From the NCBI GenBank assembly GCA_030581615.1, contig JAKTTT010000003.1:372001-436000 (forward strand): 64,000 nt of DNA, given 5' to 3'. Made by a program: the position numbers and the translations under genes. A model generated the notes under the pieces. It ran no database searches and was not told the origin of the DNA. It was given only the letters and a program-made list of their open reading frames with translations. Positions 42,896 through 54,012 of this stretch are shown piece by piece. Within the stretch, counting starts at the first letter, position 1. Each line of letters opens with the position of its first letter. This DNA is from Alloascoidea africana. Lineage: Eukaryota; Ascomycota; Alloascoideomycetes; Alloascoideales; Alloascoideaceae.

Positions 42896-45828
42896 CCTAC
42901 GCTAATATGATCGTCTATTGAGTAGGAAGAGGAAAAGAATGAAATACTTTTGAGTGGGAGATTTTCCGATTATCTTGAGTTGAAGAGGTCGCCTTTGGGG
43001 TTGGGTAAGATAATCTATATGCCTTGGATATCGAATAGATAGTGAAAATAATTATAAATTGCGGAGGAAAGAGCTATTACACAAGCTTGAACTGAACCAA
43101 AGTCATTGACTTTACTTTGCTGAAAAGGTAGTCAACTGTTTAAGGTGCCGAAGACAGGAGAACTGAATGAAAATTTGGTATGACCAAGTGAATGTAGATG
43201 GACAACCCAACAGGCTTAGAGGTGGTTGAAATTGAAAAGAGATGCAAACTGCAGCTTTGAATAAGATGTATAGAAAGATTTAGACGAAAGTGTGCAGTTG
43301 CACCAAAAGCTCAAGCCAAGAGTTTCTGGCTGAGGACTTTATTTTTTTCTAGTGTGTCTATGCAAGCTTTACTCCCGAAATAGCGTGTTAAAAGATTATC
43401 CCTCTAACCCGCTTTGCAGGGTATACCAGATTTATTGCAGATTTAGGCGCACTCAAGCACAATTGTTTATAGTGCTCTATCAATGTTGTAGATGCAAAGC
43501 TTGGCGGATGAAACAATTGAGCATGCTGTCAAAAGCTTTCTTATGTTATTGAATCCTGCACAGCCGCATGAACTTTTGTCCCATGATTCCCTCACAGCGA
43601 CAAGTTAATTCCTAAACTGGTAGTAATGCCTACTATTTGAAAGGGATAACAACAAGGAAGATTCGATAGATGGTCCTAGAAAAGGAAGGGCCATGGTTGG
43701 CAATCAACATGAGCAGACATGAAATCAGAAAGAGAATTGAAAATATTTGACATGTATTTTAACCAAGTCCGTTAATTATTATTGAACCATTTGTGAAAAT
43801 AGAATTGGTTGGAAAATTAAGAAGTAGCTTTGCTTGGGAATAAACATATAGCTTGATGCCGCCCTTGCCGCCTTTTTTTGTTATAGTCCAGTAAAAGCCT
43901 AGACCATGATAACGAGAGCAGGATCTCTACTTTTAAAATGGCTATCCTTGAGAACTAAATGGATGAGCGTCTCCATTTTCAACTCATCTTTAGTTTTGTG
44001 CTTTATGATGTCAATATTAGAAAATTACAGTTTCCTAGATGCTCCTGTTTTTCTTTTGTTGCAGGTTTTAAAAGATTTGATAATTATATCTCCAGAAGGA
44101 TTTGCTCTACCTTGAAACAATTAACGGGGCTTCTTTTAGAGAAAGAAATGGTCCATCTCTATTTTTAAAGATGGAGCTAGTACTACTGCCTTTGATGACT
44201 ATTGTGCAACAAACTACATTTGAGAAAAGTTATGATTAGGCAATTTTCGAAAAGTTGATGATATATGCTGATCTGGCTCCTCTACATTATGTCTGTACAA
44301 AAGCTGATTGGGGTAGGTAAGATGAACCAATCCACAGATTGGTCCGAACAACTTATGAGTTTGTCTTACGAGTTAATCGACGTTGTTCTTTTAGAAGAAA
44401 TTCTTACCCAGATAGCTTTTGTTTTCACTGTGTTAAGAGATCCACGAGGATTGTCTACCAATTGGTGTGTGTGTGGAGAGGATATTATGCTACCCTAGCT
44501 TACTAGTTTGTGATAAAGTCAAAAAGGCAAAAGTCTTAGGCACACACGAGTTGTTTCAGCTCACCTTAAAGATCTTTCTTTGCTCAGAACTATTAAGAAG
44601 TAGCTTGTACTGTTTCATCTACCCTGCGGGCAGCAACGTTGAAATTTGGACACTTTCTAGTATGACAAACTACCAAAAGAATAAGAAAAACAGATCGGGA
44701 AAAGGCATAGAGCAGATAAGATCCACAGACGATGTATGTGAGCTGTGACTACCAGAATAACATCACATTTATTTACCTCTACCTTATCCCTTATTACGCT
44801 CCTACACTTCAAGAATATCACTTAAGAAGCTCATTTAAGAAGCTTCTATGTTCTTGAACGATCCTTAAGTTAGGTATAATCTATCTTTAGCACACCCACA
44901 ATTACTTGAGTATCACATTTATAACCTAGTAAGTACTATGGAGTGATTAGATCATTAATCTGAGTTTACAGTCCACATCTCTTAATAAATATACTCCCCA
45001 TTAACCATTTTTTTTACTAGCCACATGCTACTGTTCATAAATTTAATGCAGTTTTGAAATGAGTTTAGATGACTGTAGTTACCTGCATTTTTACAGGTGA
45101 GAAAAAAATGATCAATTTGTTTAAAGAGTGATGTTTTTGAATATTCTTCTTTTCAATGCAAAAAGTAATATCTCGATGAATCTAGTTATGCATTTACTAG
45201 TTAGATTCTATTCGCGACATGCTTTTTCGTGCTTGGATAAAGCAATGCACAACGCATAAGTCAATTGAGTTCCATGATGCAACATACTTTTGAATAAGAA
45301 GCATGGTACAACATTTGGAATTAATTTCATATATAGAACATTACAGCTGATTGCTGTTTATGCTGTTTAATAGTCCTTAGATCCAGCTTTTGGAAAAAGC
45401 ATTGACTGACAAGCCAGGAAACAATTCTCGTCCATGTAATATGTGACTGATAAAAAACAAACACTTGACATAGGAAAGTATGAAAGTCTGTAGCTTGATA
45501 TTTGTTACAAAAGGATCAAGGATAAAATTGGCAGCATCCGAAGAAATAAAGCATGTTTAAACGGCACAGATAGTTGAGGATATAATTTTTTTTCATGTAC
45601 CTAGAGTCTTAGTTTACACATTTTTGCAGAACTAAACAAAATTTCAAAGTTGTAGGATTAGGAAAATGTAAGAAAAGGATAAGCAATGCTATGTCTATGA
45701 TTTATTTTTACATTAACTTAAAAATGTTGCTTCTAGTTATAGATAAAAGCAGTAATATAAAGAATCTTGGTTTACAATATCATAGATCTTAGGGTATTAA
45801 AGTTCAAAATTTTCTTCATAAAAAATCA
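42896..45828. other. Long AT-rich region upstream of the mucin gene
   Basis: About 2.9 kb without a recognisable gene, lying upstream of the mucin gene and ending at a tRNA. Short frames on both strands have no family features. No repeats or element ends recognised by eye. Confidence 0.5.
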
Positions 45829-45926
45829 CTCCCGGTGGCCCAGTTGGCTAAGGCGCGAGACTGTAATGGTTCTCTCTTGAGGAGTTAGTAATCTTGAGAT
45901 CGGGTGTTCGACTCACCCCCGGGAGA
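45829..45926 (+). tRNA. tRNA-Tyr (GTA) with a 24-nt intron
   Basis: The 5' arm CTCCCGG pairs with CCGGGAG at the 3' end, discriminator A. The D-arm region is GGCCCAGTTGGCTAAGGC (A box) and the T-arm GGGTGTTCGACTCACCC (B box). Anticodon GTA is at 45863-45865. The intron is at 45867-45890, one base 3' of the anticodon as in other eukaryotic tRNA-Tyr genes. The anticodon stem is CGAGA/TCTTG, with one G-T pair. The mature length is 74 nt before CCA. It closely resembles Saccharomyces tRNA-Tyr. Confidence 0.96.
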
Positions 45927-45928
45927 TC

Positions 45929-45935
45929 TTTTTTT
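45929..45935 (+). terminator. Pol III terminator of tRNA-Tyr
   Basis: Run of seven T residues beginning three bases after the discriminator base. Confidence 0.85.
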
Positions 45936-47322
45936 GGATCCATATGCACTGATCATGAGTGTTTTTTTCATCCTGTTTTTGTGTTGTGGCACTCAGTAAA
46001 ATTCTTGGGGGTTGAAGTTTATTACTTTTTTGCTAATGAATCTTATTTGTGGCTCTATTTGATAGAGCATCTGAGTACAATTATGCTAGTTATAGGTAAA
46101 GTTTTCTCATAATTTCCTTTTCCACGTTTGTAATCGCATCTTTCCAAAATGTAAGCATTAAAGAACACATTATCCGCCACTGCGATTCCATTATACACAT
46201 TGAGAAGTATAGAATTAACTCTTTGCTCTTTTTATATTCCTAAATCGGTTTAGGGTTAAGCGCTAGGTGTTCAAAACCGTATGCACGTAACCATTGCGGA
46301 ATAAAGGCAATCTTCAAGGCTCAGCCAGTTCAAGCAGAACCAAACATACTATAATAACTTCTGTTAAACGCCTATATGGCTAATAGGTGTATTAAGGAAC
46401 TAGAAATTATTTCCATGCCACACGAATCTTACTAGCACTTGAGTTGGTTAGGACGTTTACTACCTTATAACATGAACATGGGTATCATCTTCACTGTTTC
46501 TATAAGTTTCTTTTGCTTGATTCCAAAGACATTAAACCACACCAGAAAGATTAAGCATACAAAAAAGCTTTCCGAGAAGCTTCAAGAGAACAGTTGGCCA
46601 CTGGCACAGTGATGAGTAGAAAACCTGGACCTAGAAATGTTTTATAAAGGAACGGAAGAGCAAGAACAACTCTCGAAAGCCAAATAATGTTTCAATTCAA
46701 CATCTGAGTCAAGCTGGAAATTAGCAAGTCTACAGGTTTCATTCTTATTTAAACGAGAAGTAATTATTTTTTTAAAAAATTCATCACATGTTGTAGTAAT
46801 AGTGATTTCTCCTGCCTGGAAATCTCACTATAGCAATCTGCCAACCTTAAAATTTTGAGCTGTTTGTTGAACAGGAATTCAATTGTAGAGATACACTCAC
46901 GAGTCATAAAGCAGGACAAGTAGGATGACATCACAAATTCTACAAACAACTAACCATTTAATGCAAACATGTACCATCCAGAATGTCAATTTCCTGTACG
47001 GATTTGAAAAATATTTGGGATTAATTTATGTTAACGATAAAGAAACAGCACAAAACAAAAACAAAAACAAAAAAACTTAATTTGAAATTGAAAAGGAGTA
47101 GATAAAGTTGTGGTGTCTACGATCAACCAGACAAGACAGATTCAAAAGGGGGGAAATAATTAGTTAAAGAACATCAAACATTATTTGTATTCTCTGACAA
47201 CCAGCGTCAAAATTTAAAAATCAAAAAGAAGAAACACAAAATATAAAAACAACACAAAATAATAAAAAACAATAAATCGGTTAGGTTAAACCAATATCAC
47301 TACTATTGAATACGGGATGGTG
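45936..47322. other. AT-rich intergenic region
   Basis: About 1.4 kb between the tRNA and the 3' end of RIM9. No gene, RNA or repeat recognised; A-rich stretches near 47050-47280 belong to the RIM9 3' flank. Confidence 0.5.
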
Positions 47323-49568
47323 CTAAATACCAAAATTTGCATAAGGACCATTTGTATCCATGAGTCTAACGGCGGTATCAACTGGCGCGTTTTCCTTCAT
47401 GATACGACGACGTTGGGAAGGGTTTTTCCCAGATTGGCTTGCCTTTCTCCTTAAGAAATCATCAAGAGCAAATTCGGGAGTTTTCTCAAGTATGACATCC
47501 GTTGCGTTTTTCTTCTTTTGACTTTTTGTCCTATTATGACGATGATGGTTGCTTCCTCTTCGAGCAGGAGGATTATTGTTATTAGGGGGGTTTTGTCCTA
47601 TCGTTTCATAATACTTTGGGTTGATCTCTCTTTGAGAGATACTAGTGAAATGGGAAGAACTGAGAGACGCTGTGGGAGATTCAGGAGGAGGAGTACGGCG
47701 ACGTTCCATGGCATCTGAGGAGAATGGGACTATGGGGATTGGTTCTTCATTCTGGGTGGCCATTTTTTGGATCGTGTAAGGTTTGTTGGTATAAGACGGA
47801 GGAGGTAAGCGCTCTTGGTTTGTGTTCACCTCAGGAGGAACAACGGGGACACTGGTGTCGCCGTTAGCATCTCTATGATGGTGCACAATGCTGGGACCTT
47901 GAGCCTTGCCCTGGGGATGGGATTCTGGGATGGTTTTCGCAGCGACGTCGCGATCTGTGATTACTTTGAGATCACCTTTGTTATTCTCGGTTATATCTTG
48001 GAGAATATTACGCCGCTGGATGTTTGTAAACTTTGAGTCTGGTGCAGGAGCAGGAGCAGGAGCAGGAGCAGGGGGACCAGGGGGACCAGGGGGAACACCA
48101 CCCCTTGCAATCTCATCTACAGTCTCTGCTTTCATTTTTTCAAGGTAGTTCATGTTTCTATTGATGATGTTTGTTGTCACGTAGTCGCTGATAGTTGCTG
48201 ATTCGCGCAAATCGGGGATTGAGTATTTTTTGTTCCCGGCTCCGATGGAATGGCTCGCTTTGGATCTACGGCCATTCGATTCTCTGTTGTACTGGCCCTG
48301 GACCTGGTATGAATGAGGATACGAATACTGATTCTGATTTTGAGTCTGAACTGGAATCTGATTTGGGTATGGTTGGGGGATACCAGGCTGGTTGTACTGA
48401 GGCCTCGGCATGCCCATATTGATTCCTGTGTTCATGCCCATATTGATTCCCATGTTCATGTCGTAGACCTGGTTCTTGGTGTAGAGGTTGTGCTGGGGGT
48501 AGCCGCTGGCGACAATGGGATGCTGCTGGGGAGGAACTGGCCTCGCTGGGTTTCTCATGGGCGGTCCACTTGCCCGTGGCTCGACATCAGGCAGGATCGG
48601 GGTCGTTCTTTTGGAGTAGTCCATGGGCTTTTGCGTTCCCATGGGTTGAAGTTGATTTTGATTTTGATTTTGATTTTGATTCTGACTCTGATTCTGATTT
48701 TGAGCTCTAAGCTGGGCCTCTCTCACCCCTCGAATCTCATCAACGTCTACCGTGTCGGAGGAGCTAAACTTAGAGGCCTTTTCATCGTCATCATCCTCAA
48801 TCTCCTCAGGACACATTTTCAACTCTGCAAAGCTCTGGAGGTCGTCGCCTGGACGCAAATCATGGGAAGGACCATTAACACGGTGTTTAGTAAAACTTGC
48901 CAACTCATCAAAGGCGGCCTGGTCCTGTATGGATCTATTTAAATTTCTTCTCTTGTTTTTGAGAGATCTATGCATGAGACAGGAGATGAGAGAAGCGATT
49001 GCAAGGAGAACAAGTGCGGCGAGTTCAAGCCACACCAGGAAGCTCACGTTGGGGAGGAAGACGAGCAAATCGATTACAAAAGTGCCTACAGCAAGCAAAA
49101 AAGTGAGCAGGCACCAGATTATGAGAAAGATGAGGAACGAATTTGAATGGCTTGGGGTGTGGAAATGGGCTGCAAGTAGCAGTATGCAAAACACCAGCGT
49201 AAAAGGTGTGGAAACAAGGTGCAAGATGAGAAACTTGGAGATTGTACTTCGTAGACTCGACGACATTGTGTAATTTTCCTCATCAATGGATGCTAATGAC
49301 ACAAAAGAATGAGTTAGTGTTTAAACAAGGATATCAAAGATGAATAATAGCAGTTATACTGACTTGGATCATAACCAATGGAGAAAACACACTTGTCAGA
49401 GCCGTTCTCGCAGTAACCAAGCACGCCGTATTTGACATTGTTATCGTCGGTGTGGGCATTTGCCAATACAAGAGAAGAAGTCAAAGGGGTGGTTACCAGT
49501 GACAATATTTGGACTGCGAGAGCCACTACGGCGAGCACGGATTGTGTGGTAGCGACGCGGATGACCAT
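47323..49568 (-). CDS. RIM9: pH-response regulator PalI/Rim9 (SUR7/PalI family)
   Basis: Membrane component of the ambient-pH Rim/Pal pathway that helps the sensor Rim21/PalH at the plasma membrane. Exons 49364-49568 and 47323-49292. The 71-nt intron has a GTCAGT donor (weak), a CACTAAC branch point and TTAG acceptor; the join is the only frame-preserving one I found. Exon 1 gives TM1 (VLAVVALAVQILSLVTTPL) and the family signature KYGVLGYCENG with CVFSIGYDP. Exon 2 gives three more hydrophobic segments (KFLILHLVSTPFTLVFCILL; FLIFLIIWCLLTFLLAVGTF; FLVWLELAALVLLAIASLIS). A 550-residue cytosolic tail rich in Gln, Asn and Pro follows, as in filamentous PalI rather than the short Saccharomyces Rim9. 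About 724 residues. The tail contains (QN)n and (PA)n tracts. Confidence 0.88.
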
Positions 49569-50040
49569 AAAACTATTCTAGAGGCAAGGTGTCTAGTTGG
49601 GAGGGGATATCTCGAAAAGTGCCCAGGATTATTGGAATGGTATGAATAGTCGGTCCAGCCGATCTAATTTGGATAAGCGAGCGAGAATTGAAGAGCCAAA
49701 AGGTATGGTCAAAAAGATGGGGAGAGAGGGGGGAAGGGAAACGAGCGAAAAAAGTGGCAACATGAAGCTATACATTTTGAAACTTGGCTAACCAGATGTT
49801 TGAAAAAGATCTTAGAGTGAAACCGCGGTGCTCACGCCTTGTTCTAGGGGGAAATGGCCATTCTGAGGAGGGTGCTGATGTTTAGTACTGTAAGCACCAT
49901 TGTTTGAGAAGGGAGGTTTGGCATTTGTACTCCCACTCTCCATTTTCACTCTTCACTCTTCACTCTTCACCCTACACTTTGCCCTCTAACATTCACCTCA
50001 CACTCACCATCTGTGGCTGTCAGCACCACCGAATCTTGCA
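49569..50040. other. Divergent RIM9/PPM1 promoter region
   Basis: About 470 bp between divergent starts. Contains repeats of TTCACTC(T) near 49945-49975 just upstream of PPM1. No gene recognised. Confidence 0.5.
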
Positions 50041-51117
50041 ATGGAACGACAGATAGTGACGATCCGGAACACGGACTACGAAGCGCTGGGGGCCAAGATC
50101 TCCGCGACGAACGCCGGGTACTTCACGTCCGAGGAGGACAAGCGAGTGCTGGACATTGTCAAGCAGCACGCCCTCGAGACTCTCAAGGCCGCCCGGTCTC
50201 CGCGCCAGCGGTCCATTGCCCGAATGCTCGACACCCCCAAGCTGCCTCTCATGAACAGAGGCACTTTTCTCCGGTCGCTCGCGATCGACACGCTGGCCGG
50301 GGCGTTTCTCGCCCACTGCGGGACCCGAGGAGCCCAGGTCGTGTCGCTCGGCGCCGGGTCAGACACCCGCGCGTTCACTCTGCTGGCACAGCACCGCGAG
50401 CACCTGGTGTACCACGAGATCGACTTCCCGGACTCGGTGCGCACCAAGGCCGCCATGATCCACCGCAGCGCCCATCTGAGCGAGCTGGTCGGGTACGCCA
50501 ACGCCAACACCGGCGACCCGCCCGCAGAAATCCACACCGACCGGTACCACCTGCACGCGGCAGATCTGCGGGCCCTAGCCTCGGTCGACCAGCTGGCGGG
50601 GCTCGACGCCCGGGTCCCGGCGCTGCTGCTGAGCGAGGCGTGTCTGTGTTACCTGCAACCCGAGGACGCCGCCCGCGTCGTACGCGTGTTCCAGCGCGGG
50701 CTCGCAGACACCCTGCTGGCGTTTGTGTCGTACGACCCGATCGGCGGCGGCGGCCAGGACCCGTTCGGCAGAGTCATGGCTCGCAACCTGGCCGCGCGCC
50801 ATCTGTCGCTGCCACAGCTCATGTCCTGTGCCACTGTCAGCGCGGTGGTGGACAGGCTCGCGGACGACCTGGGCTTTGCCCGGGCCAGAGCAGCAGACAT
50901 GTATTTTGTCGAGACCCGCTGGCTGTCTGCGTCTGCCCGCCATCGCCTGGACACGCTCGAGATTCTGGACGAGCGCGAGGAGTGGGACCTGCTTGCCCGC
51001 CACTACTGCGTCGCGTGGGCGGTACTGGGCGACACCGAACCGGATACCGGTACGGATGCCGTACCGGACACCGCGCTGTGGGCGGACGCGCCGGTCCCTC
51101 AGGCGACCCGAGACTAG
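50041..51117 (+). CDS. PPM1: Leucine carboxyl methyltransferase 1 (PP2A methyltransferase)
   Basis: Methylates the C-terminal leucine of the PP2A catalytic subunit, promoting holoenzyme assembly. 358 residues, intronless. Diagnostic blocks are KRVLDIVKQHALETLKA, PLMNRGTFLRSLAID, the SAM loop VVSLGAGSDTRAF (residues about 99-111), YHEIDFPDSVRTKA and the LLSEACLCYLQPEDA segment, with the final HYCVAWAV block that ends the domain. It is a family paralogue of PPM2 at the other end of the window, but short and without Kelch blades. Base composition is strikingly GC-rich, with strong G/C at third codon positions, so all six frames contain long open stretches. It heads a tight run of four plus-strand genes. 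Confidence 0.95.
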   Translation: MERQIVTIRNTDYEALGAKISATNAGYFTSEEDKRVLDIVKQHALETLKAARSPRQRSIARMLDTPKLPLMNRGTFLRSLAIDTLAGAFLAHCGTRGAQVVSLGAGSDTRAFTLLAQHREHLVYHEIDFPDSVRTKAAMIHRSAHLSELVGYANANTGDPPAEIHTDRYHLHAADLRALASVDQLAGLDARVPALLLSEACLCYLQPEDAARVVRVFQRGLADTLLAFVSYDPIGGGGQDPFGRVMARNLAARHLSLPQLMSCATVSAVVDRLADDLGFARARAADMYFVETRWLSASARHRLDTLEILDEREEWDLLARHYCVAWAVLGDTEPDTGTDAVPDTALWADAPVPQATRD

Positions 51118-51177
51118 CGATTAGATCCAAAACCAAAACTAAAAGCCATCTCCTTTTTGTCCAGCTCTCTTCTCCAG

Positions 51178-51906
51178 ATGGGCTTTTTCACCTTCAGGAA
51201 AGACGCCGCGGCGACAGAGGAAGTAGAGCGCCCGCTGCCCTCGCCGGTGTCAGTCCAGGCCGGCCTGGACTCCAAGGCTGCTTCCGTGTCGAGAGCAGCA
51301 ACCGACCAAGATCACATTGCGATGCTGGAGCAGGCCATCGTGGAACTCTCCTCCAACGCAGCCGCTGCAGTGGACAAAACCTCCCAACTCGACAGCCAGA
51401 TAGCCCTCCAGCAAAAGCAGCTGGAGGAGCTGAAGAAAGAGAACCAGGTGCTACGTGCACATTCTTTTACTCCTCCCATCTCACTCGACTCGCACTCCAC
51501 ACAGAGCTCGATCCAGACTCGCGATCAGGCAGTCGATGCTGCGGCGGCACCTGATGTCGATACTATTGCTGATGCCTTGGATGCCGTGGAAGCCATCGTG
51601 GACGATTCGCTCGAGAACGAGCACCGCGCGCTGCTGGCCAGCCACGCCGACCTCCTTGCCAAGTTTGCACGCCTCCAAGTCGAGCGAGACGCTCTGGACT
51701 CGAGACTGTTCGCTGAGGCCCAGGGCATAGTTGCGGAAGAGCGGCGGCGGCGCGAGCGGGCAGAAGAGCGATTGCAACAGAGCCTGGCCCGCGAACAGAG
51801 GCTTTCCGCCAGGTTCCGGCTCGTTGAGCACGGACTGGGCTCGATGCGTTCAGCACGAAGGGCTTTGAACCAGGGGACTGCTGTTGACGAGTACTTTAAT
51901 GTCTAG
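51178..51906 (+). CDS. Small coiled-coil protein with a Sec2-type Rab-GEF helix
   Basis: 242 residues from the ATG of MGFFTFRKD. Coiled-coil heptads run from about residue 45 to 80 (LDSQIALQQKQLEELKKEN) and 145 to 215. The second stretch contains LDSRLFAEAQGIVAEERRRR. This resembles the SLFxEANxMVxxAR core of the Sec2/Rabin8/GRAB GEF domain, which activates Sec4/Rab8 on secretory vesicles. The arrangement ends soon after that core, so the protein is far shorter than Saccharomyces Sec2 (759 residues) and lacks its C-terminal phosphoinositide and Sec15-binding region. It may be a minimal Sec2 paralogue or just a coiled-coil protein. It lies 60 bp after PPM1 and 109 bp before the lipase gene. 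Confidence 0.5.
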   Translation: MGFFTFRKDAAATEEVERPLPSPVSVQAGLDSKAASVSRAATDQDHIAMLEQAIVELSSNAAAAVDKTSQLDSQIALQQKQLEELKKENQVLRAHSFTPPISLDSHSTQSSIQTRDQAVDAAAAPDVDTIADALDAVEAIVDDSLENEHRALLASHADLLAKFARLQVERDALDSRLFAEAQGIVAEERRRRERAEERLQQSLAREQRLSARFRLVEHGLGSMRSARRALNQGTAVDEYFNV

Positions 51907-52015
51907 CATTTTATTATTGTTTTGTGTTGTTGTTGATGTTTCTAGTCCAAAACTTTGTTTAGTTTAAACTTCACCTTTCACCTTTTTGTCTTCTCCCCTA
52001 AGCACAGTGATAGAC

Positions 52016-53881
52016 ATGCCCGAGTATCCTCGCCTCCTGCTCTACGAAAAATGCTCCAAACTCCACATAGGCGAGGTCAACCGCTTCCACATCTCGATCT
52101 CGGTCTCGCCTCAGGCTCAGAGCCAAGGCGATGGCCAAGACAAGGGCCAAGCCAGCAAACTCCGGCTTAGGGTCGAAAACACCAAACCTGTCGCAATGAG
52201 AGCCGCAGCGCTCCACGGCCCGTTCGAGCTCTACGTCGACGTCCGGCCCTCATCCACCACGGCCACCAGCCCCCAGTTCGAGCCCAATCTCAAGTGCGGC
52301 CAGGCATTTGACGTGGAGCTTTCTCCAGACTCCAGCAACCCCGGCGGAGCCAGCGAGTGGATCGTGGACGTGGTGAGCCAAATGGTCTTCACGCGATCCG
52401 CATCCGTCCCCTTCACAATCCTGCTCTACACGGACCAAAAGGCACAAACCACCGAAACTGCCCTCGCGAATAACTCGGTATCGGTCTCGGTATCGCACAG
52501 TGATACTCTCCAGCTGTGGACACGGCCACCCCCGTTTCCCGAAAGGCCCGTGCATCTCGTGGTTCTGACCCACGGCATTGAGTCCAACCTAGGGGCAGAC
52601 ATGCTCTATCTAAAAGAGGCCATCGAGGCCACCGCGGGAAGCTCTAATCTCATCGTCAGAGGCTTTTTCGAAAACGTAAGACGGACAGGCCGCGGAATCC
52701 GGTACTTGGGTAGGCGACTGGGCGATTTTGTACTTGACCTGGTGCAGACCCAATGTCCTCAACATGACGGCTTCCCCATCGCCAAAGTCTCGTTTGTGGG
52801 CCATTCGCTCGGAGGACTTGTTCAGGCCTACGCAGTTGCCTATATCCACGCCAAAGACCCGCTGTTCTTCACCAGCAAAGTGGTTCCGGCATGTTTCATT
52901 TCCCTTGCCTCTCCGCTATTGGGACTTGCGAGCGAAGGCGCGCTTGGCGTGAACCTGATGCTCGGAGCAGGAATCCTGGGGAGAACCGGTCTTGATCTCT
53001 GTTTCGCTCCTTCGGTTTATCCCCGGACGCTTCCATTCCCAATTGCTGATTCTCAATCGCCATCTCAAACTAAACGACGACCGAGAACCCGAGCGCCAAT
53101 TCTGAAAATGCTGCCTCGATTTGCCCGTGAAAGCCTCTCCCTGTTCCAGAAAAGAACCCTCTACGCCAATGTCGTAAATGATGGAATTGTGCCCCTGAGA
53201 ACCTCTGCACTGTTGTATCTAGACTGGAGAGGGCTTTCAGTAGCCTCAAAGGCTAGAGCTGATGCTAAAGCTGATGCTCAAACCCAAGTCCAAGCTGAGA
53301 CTCAAGCAGATGCTCCCACTGGACATAAACCAAAACAAATCCTGAGCTTGAGATCCCAAAGGACCAGAATCAAACCGGGGAAACGGAAAAGAATCAAAAA
53401 AATTTACAAAAGAAGCCAGACTGTAACTATATCCCCAGACACAGGCAATACTGCACCCAATTTTGAAGAAATTGGAATCCCAGCAAGAGCATCCACTTTC
53501 CTCTCAGCGACCCAGCTCATATCTCCGCCTTTACCAACCCCAGATTTTTTCTTGAATCCAGAGACTCGTGAAGATGTGATTCTACACGATGCCGTGTATT
53601 CTGAAAAGGACATTCCGCCTTTGGAATCACCGCCCAAGGCGAAACAGAAACAGAAACAGAAACAGAAACAGAAACCGGCCAAGGGCTCCCACACCTCCAC
53701 GACCACGACCACCGCCGAGGAGCTGCTCGCACGAAGCTGGCACCGCGGCCTGGAATGGCGAAAAGTCCTCGTCCGGCTCAAGCCCGAGGCCCATAACAAC
53801 ATTGTCGTCCGGCGCCGGTTCGTGAACGCCTACGGATGGCCCGTCGTCGAACACCTGGCGAAGGAGCACTTTTCCCAATAG
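52016..53881 (+). CDS. ROG1: ROG1-type serine lipase (DUF676)
   Basis: Putative monoacylglycerol/lipid hydrolase of the Rog1 family. The 621-residue product has a beta-rich N-terminal part (residues 1-180), then HLVVLTHGIESNLGADM LYLKEAI (oxyanion region), VSFVGHSLGGLVQAYAVAYI with the nucleophile Ser near residue 264, and FISLASPLLGL. The region around NVVNDGIVPLRTSALLYLDW supplies the conserved Asp motif of this family. A His near the C-terminus (RRFVNAYGWPVVEHL) resembles the Rog1 end and may complete the triad. Low-complexity inserts follow: an Ala/Asp/Gln stretch and a (KQ)n run. I chose the ATG of MPEYPRLLLYE; ten codons upstream in frame lack ATG. Assignment to Rog1 rather than a sister DUF676 lipase is not certain. 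Confidence 0.85.
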   Translation: MPEYPRLLLYEKCSKLHIGEVNRFHISISVSPQAQSQGDGQDKGQASKLRLRVENTKPVAMRAAALHGPFELYVDVRPSSTTATSPQFEPNLKCGQAFDVELSPDSSNPGGASEWIVDVVSQMVFTRSASVPFTILLYTDQKAQTTETALANNSVSVSVSHSDTLQLWTRPPPFPERPVHLVVLTHGIESNLGADMLYLKEAIEATAGSSNLIVRGFFENVRRTGRGIRYLGRRLGDFVLDLVQTQCPQHDGFPIAKVSFVGHSLGGLVQAYAVAYIHAKDPLFFTSKVVPACFISLASPLLGLASEGALGVNLMLGAGILGRTGLDLCFAPSVYPRTLPFPIADSQSPSQTKRRPRTRAPILKMLPRFARESLSLFQKRTLYANVVNDGIVPLRTSALLYLDWRGLSVASKARADAKADAQTQVQAETQADAPTGHKPKQILSLRSQRTRIKPGKRKRIKKIYKRSQTVTISPDTGNTAPNFEEIGIPARASTFLSATQLISPPLPTPDFFLNPETREDVILHDAVYSEKDIPPLESPPKAKQKQKQKQKQKPAKGSHTSTTTTTAEELLARSWHRGLEWRKVLVRLKPEAHNNIVVRRRFVNAYGWPVVEHLAKEHFSQ

Positions 53882-53950
53882 TAAACATTCCACCAGTTTT
53901 CTGCTCTCTTTCTCTCTCCTCTTCTCTTTCCTCTGTCAATCCACCATCCC

Positions 53951-53979
53951 ATGTCCTCTGACACCACGCCTTCGACTGA

Positions 53980-54012
<33 letters not shown>

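Noticed and set aside
42896-47322. Possible transposable-element remnants around the tRNA
   Set aside because: tRNA flanks are common insertion sites, but I could see no terminal repeats, target duplications or element-type coding by eye.
50013-51554. A 513-codon open frame on the plus strand overlapping PPM1 and the next gene
   Set aside because: It is out of frame with the clear PPM1 sequence, Arg/Pro/Ala-rich as expected from GC-rich DNA, and has no ATG support or domain.
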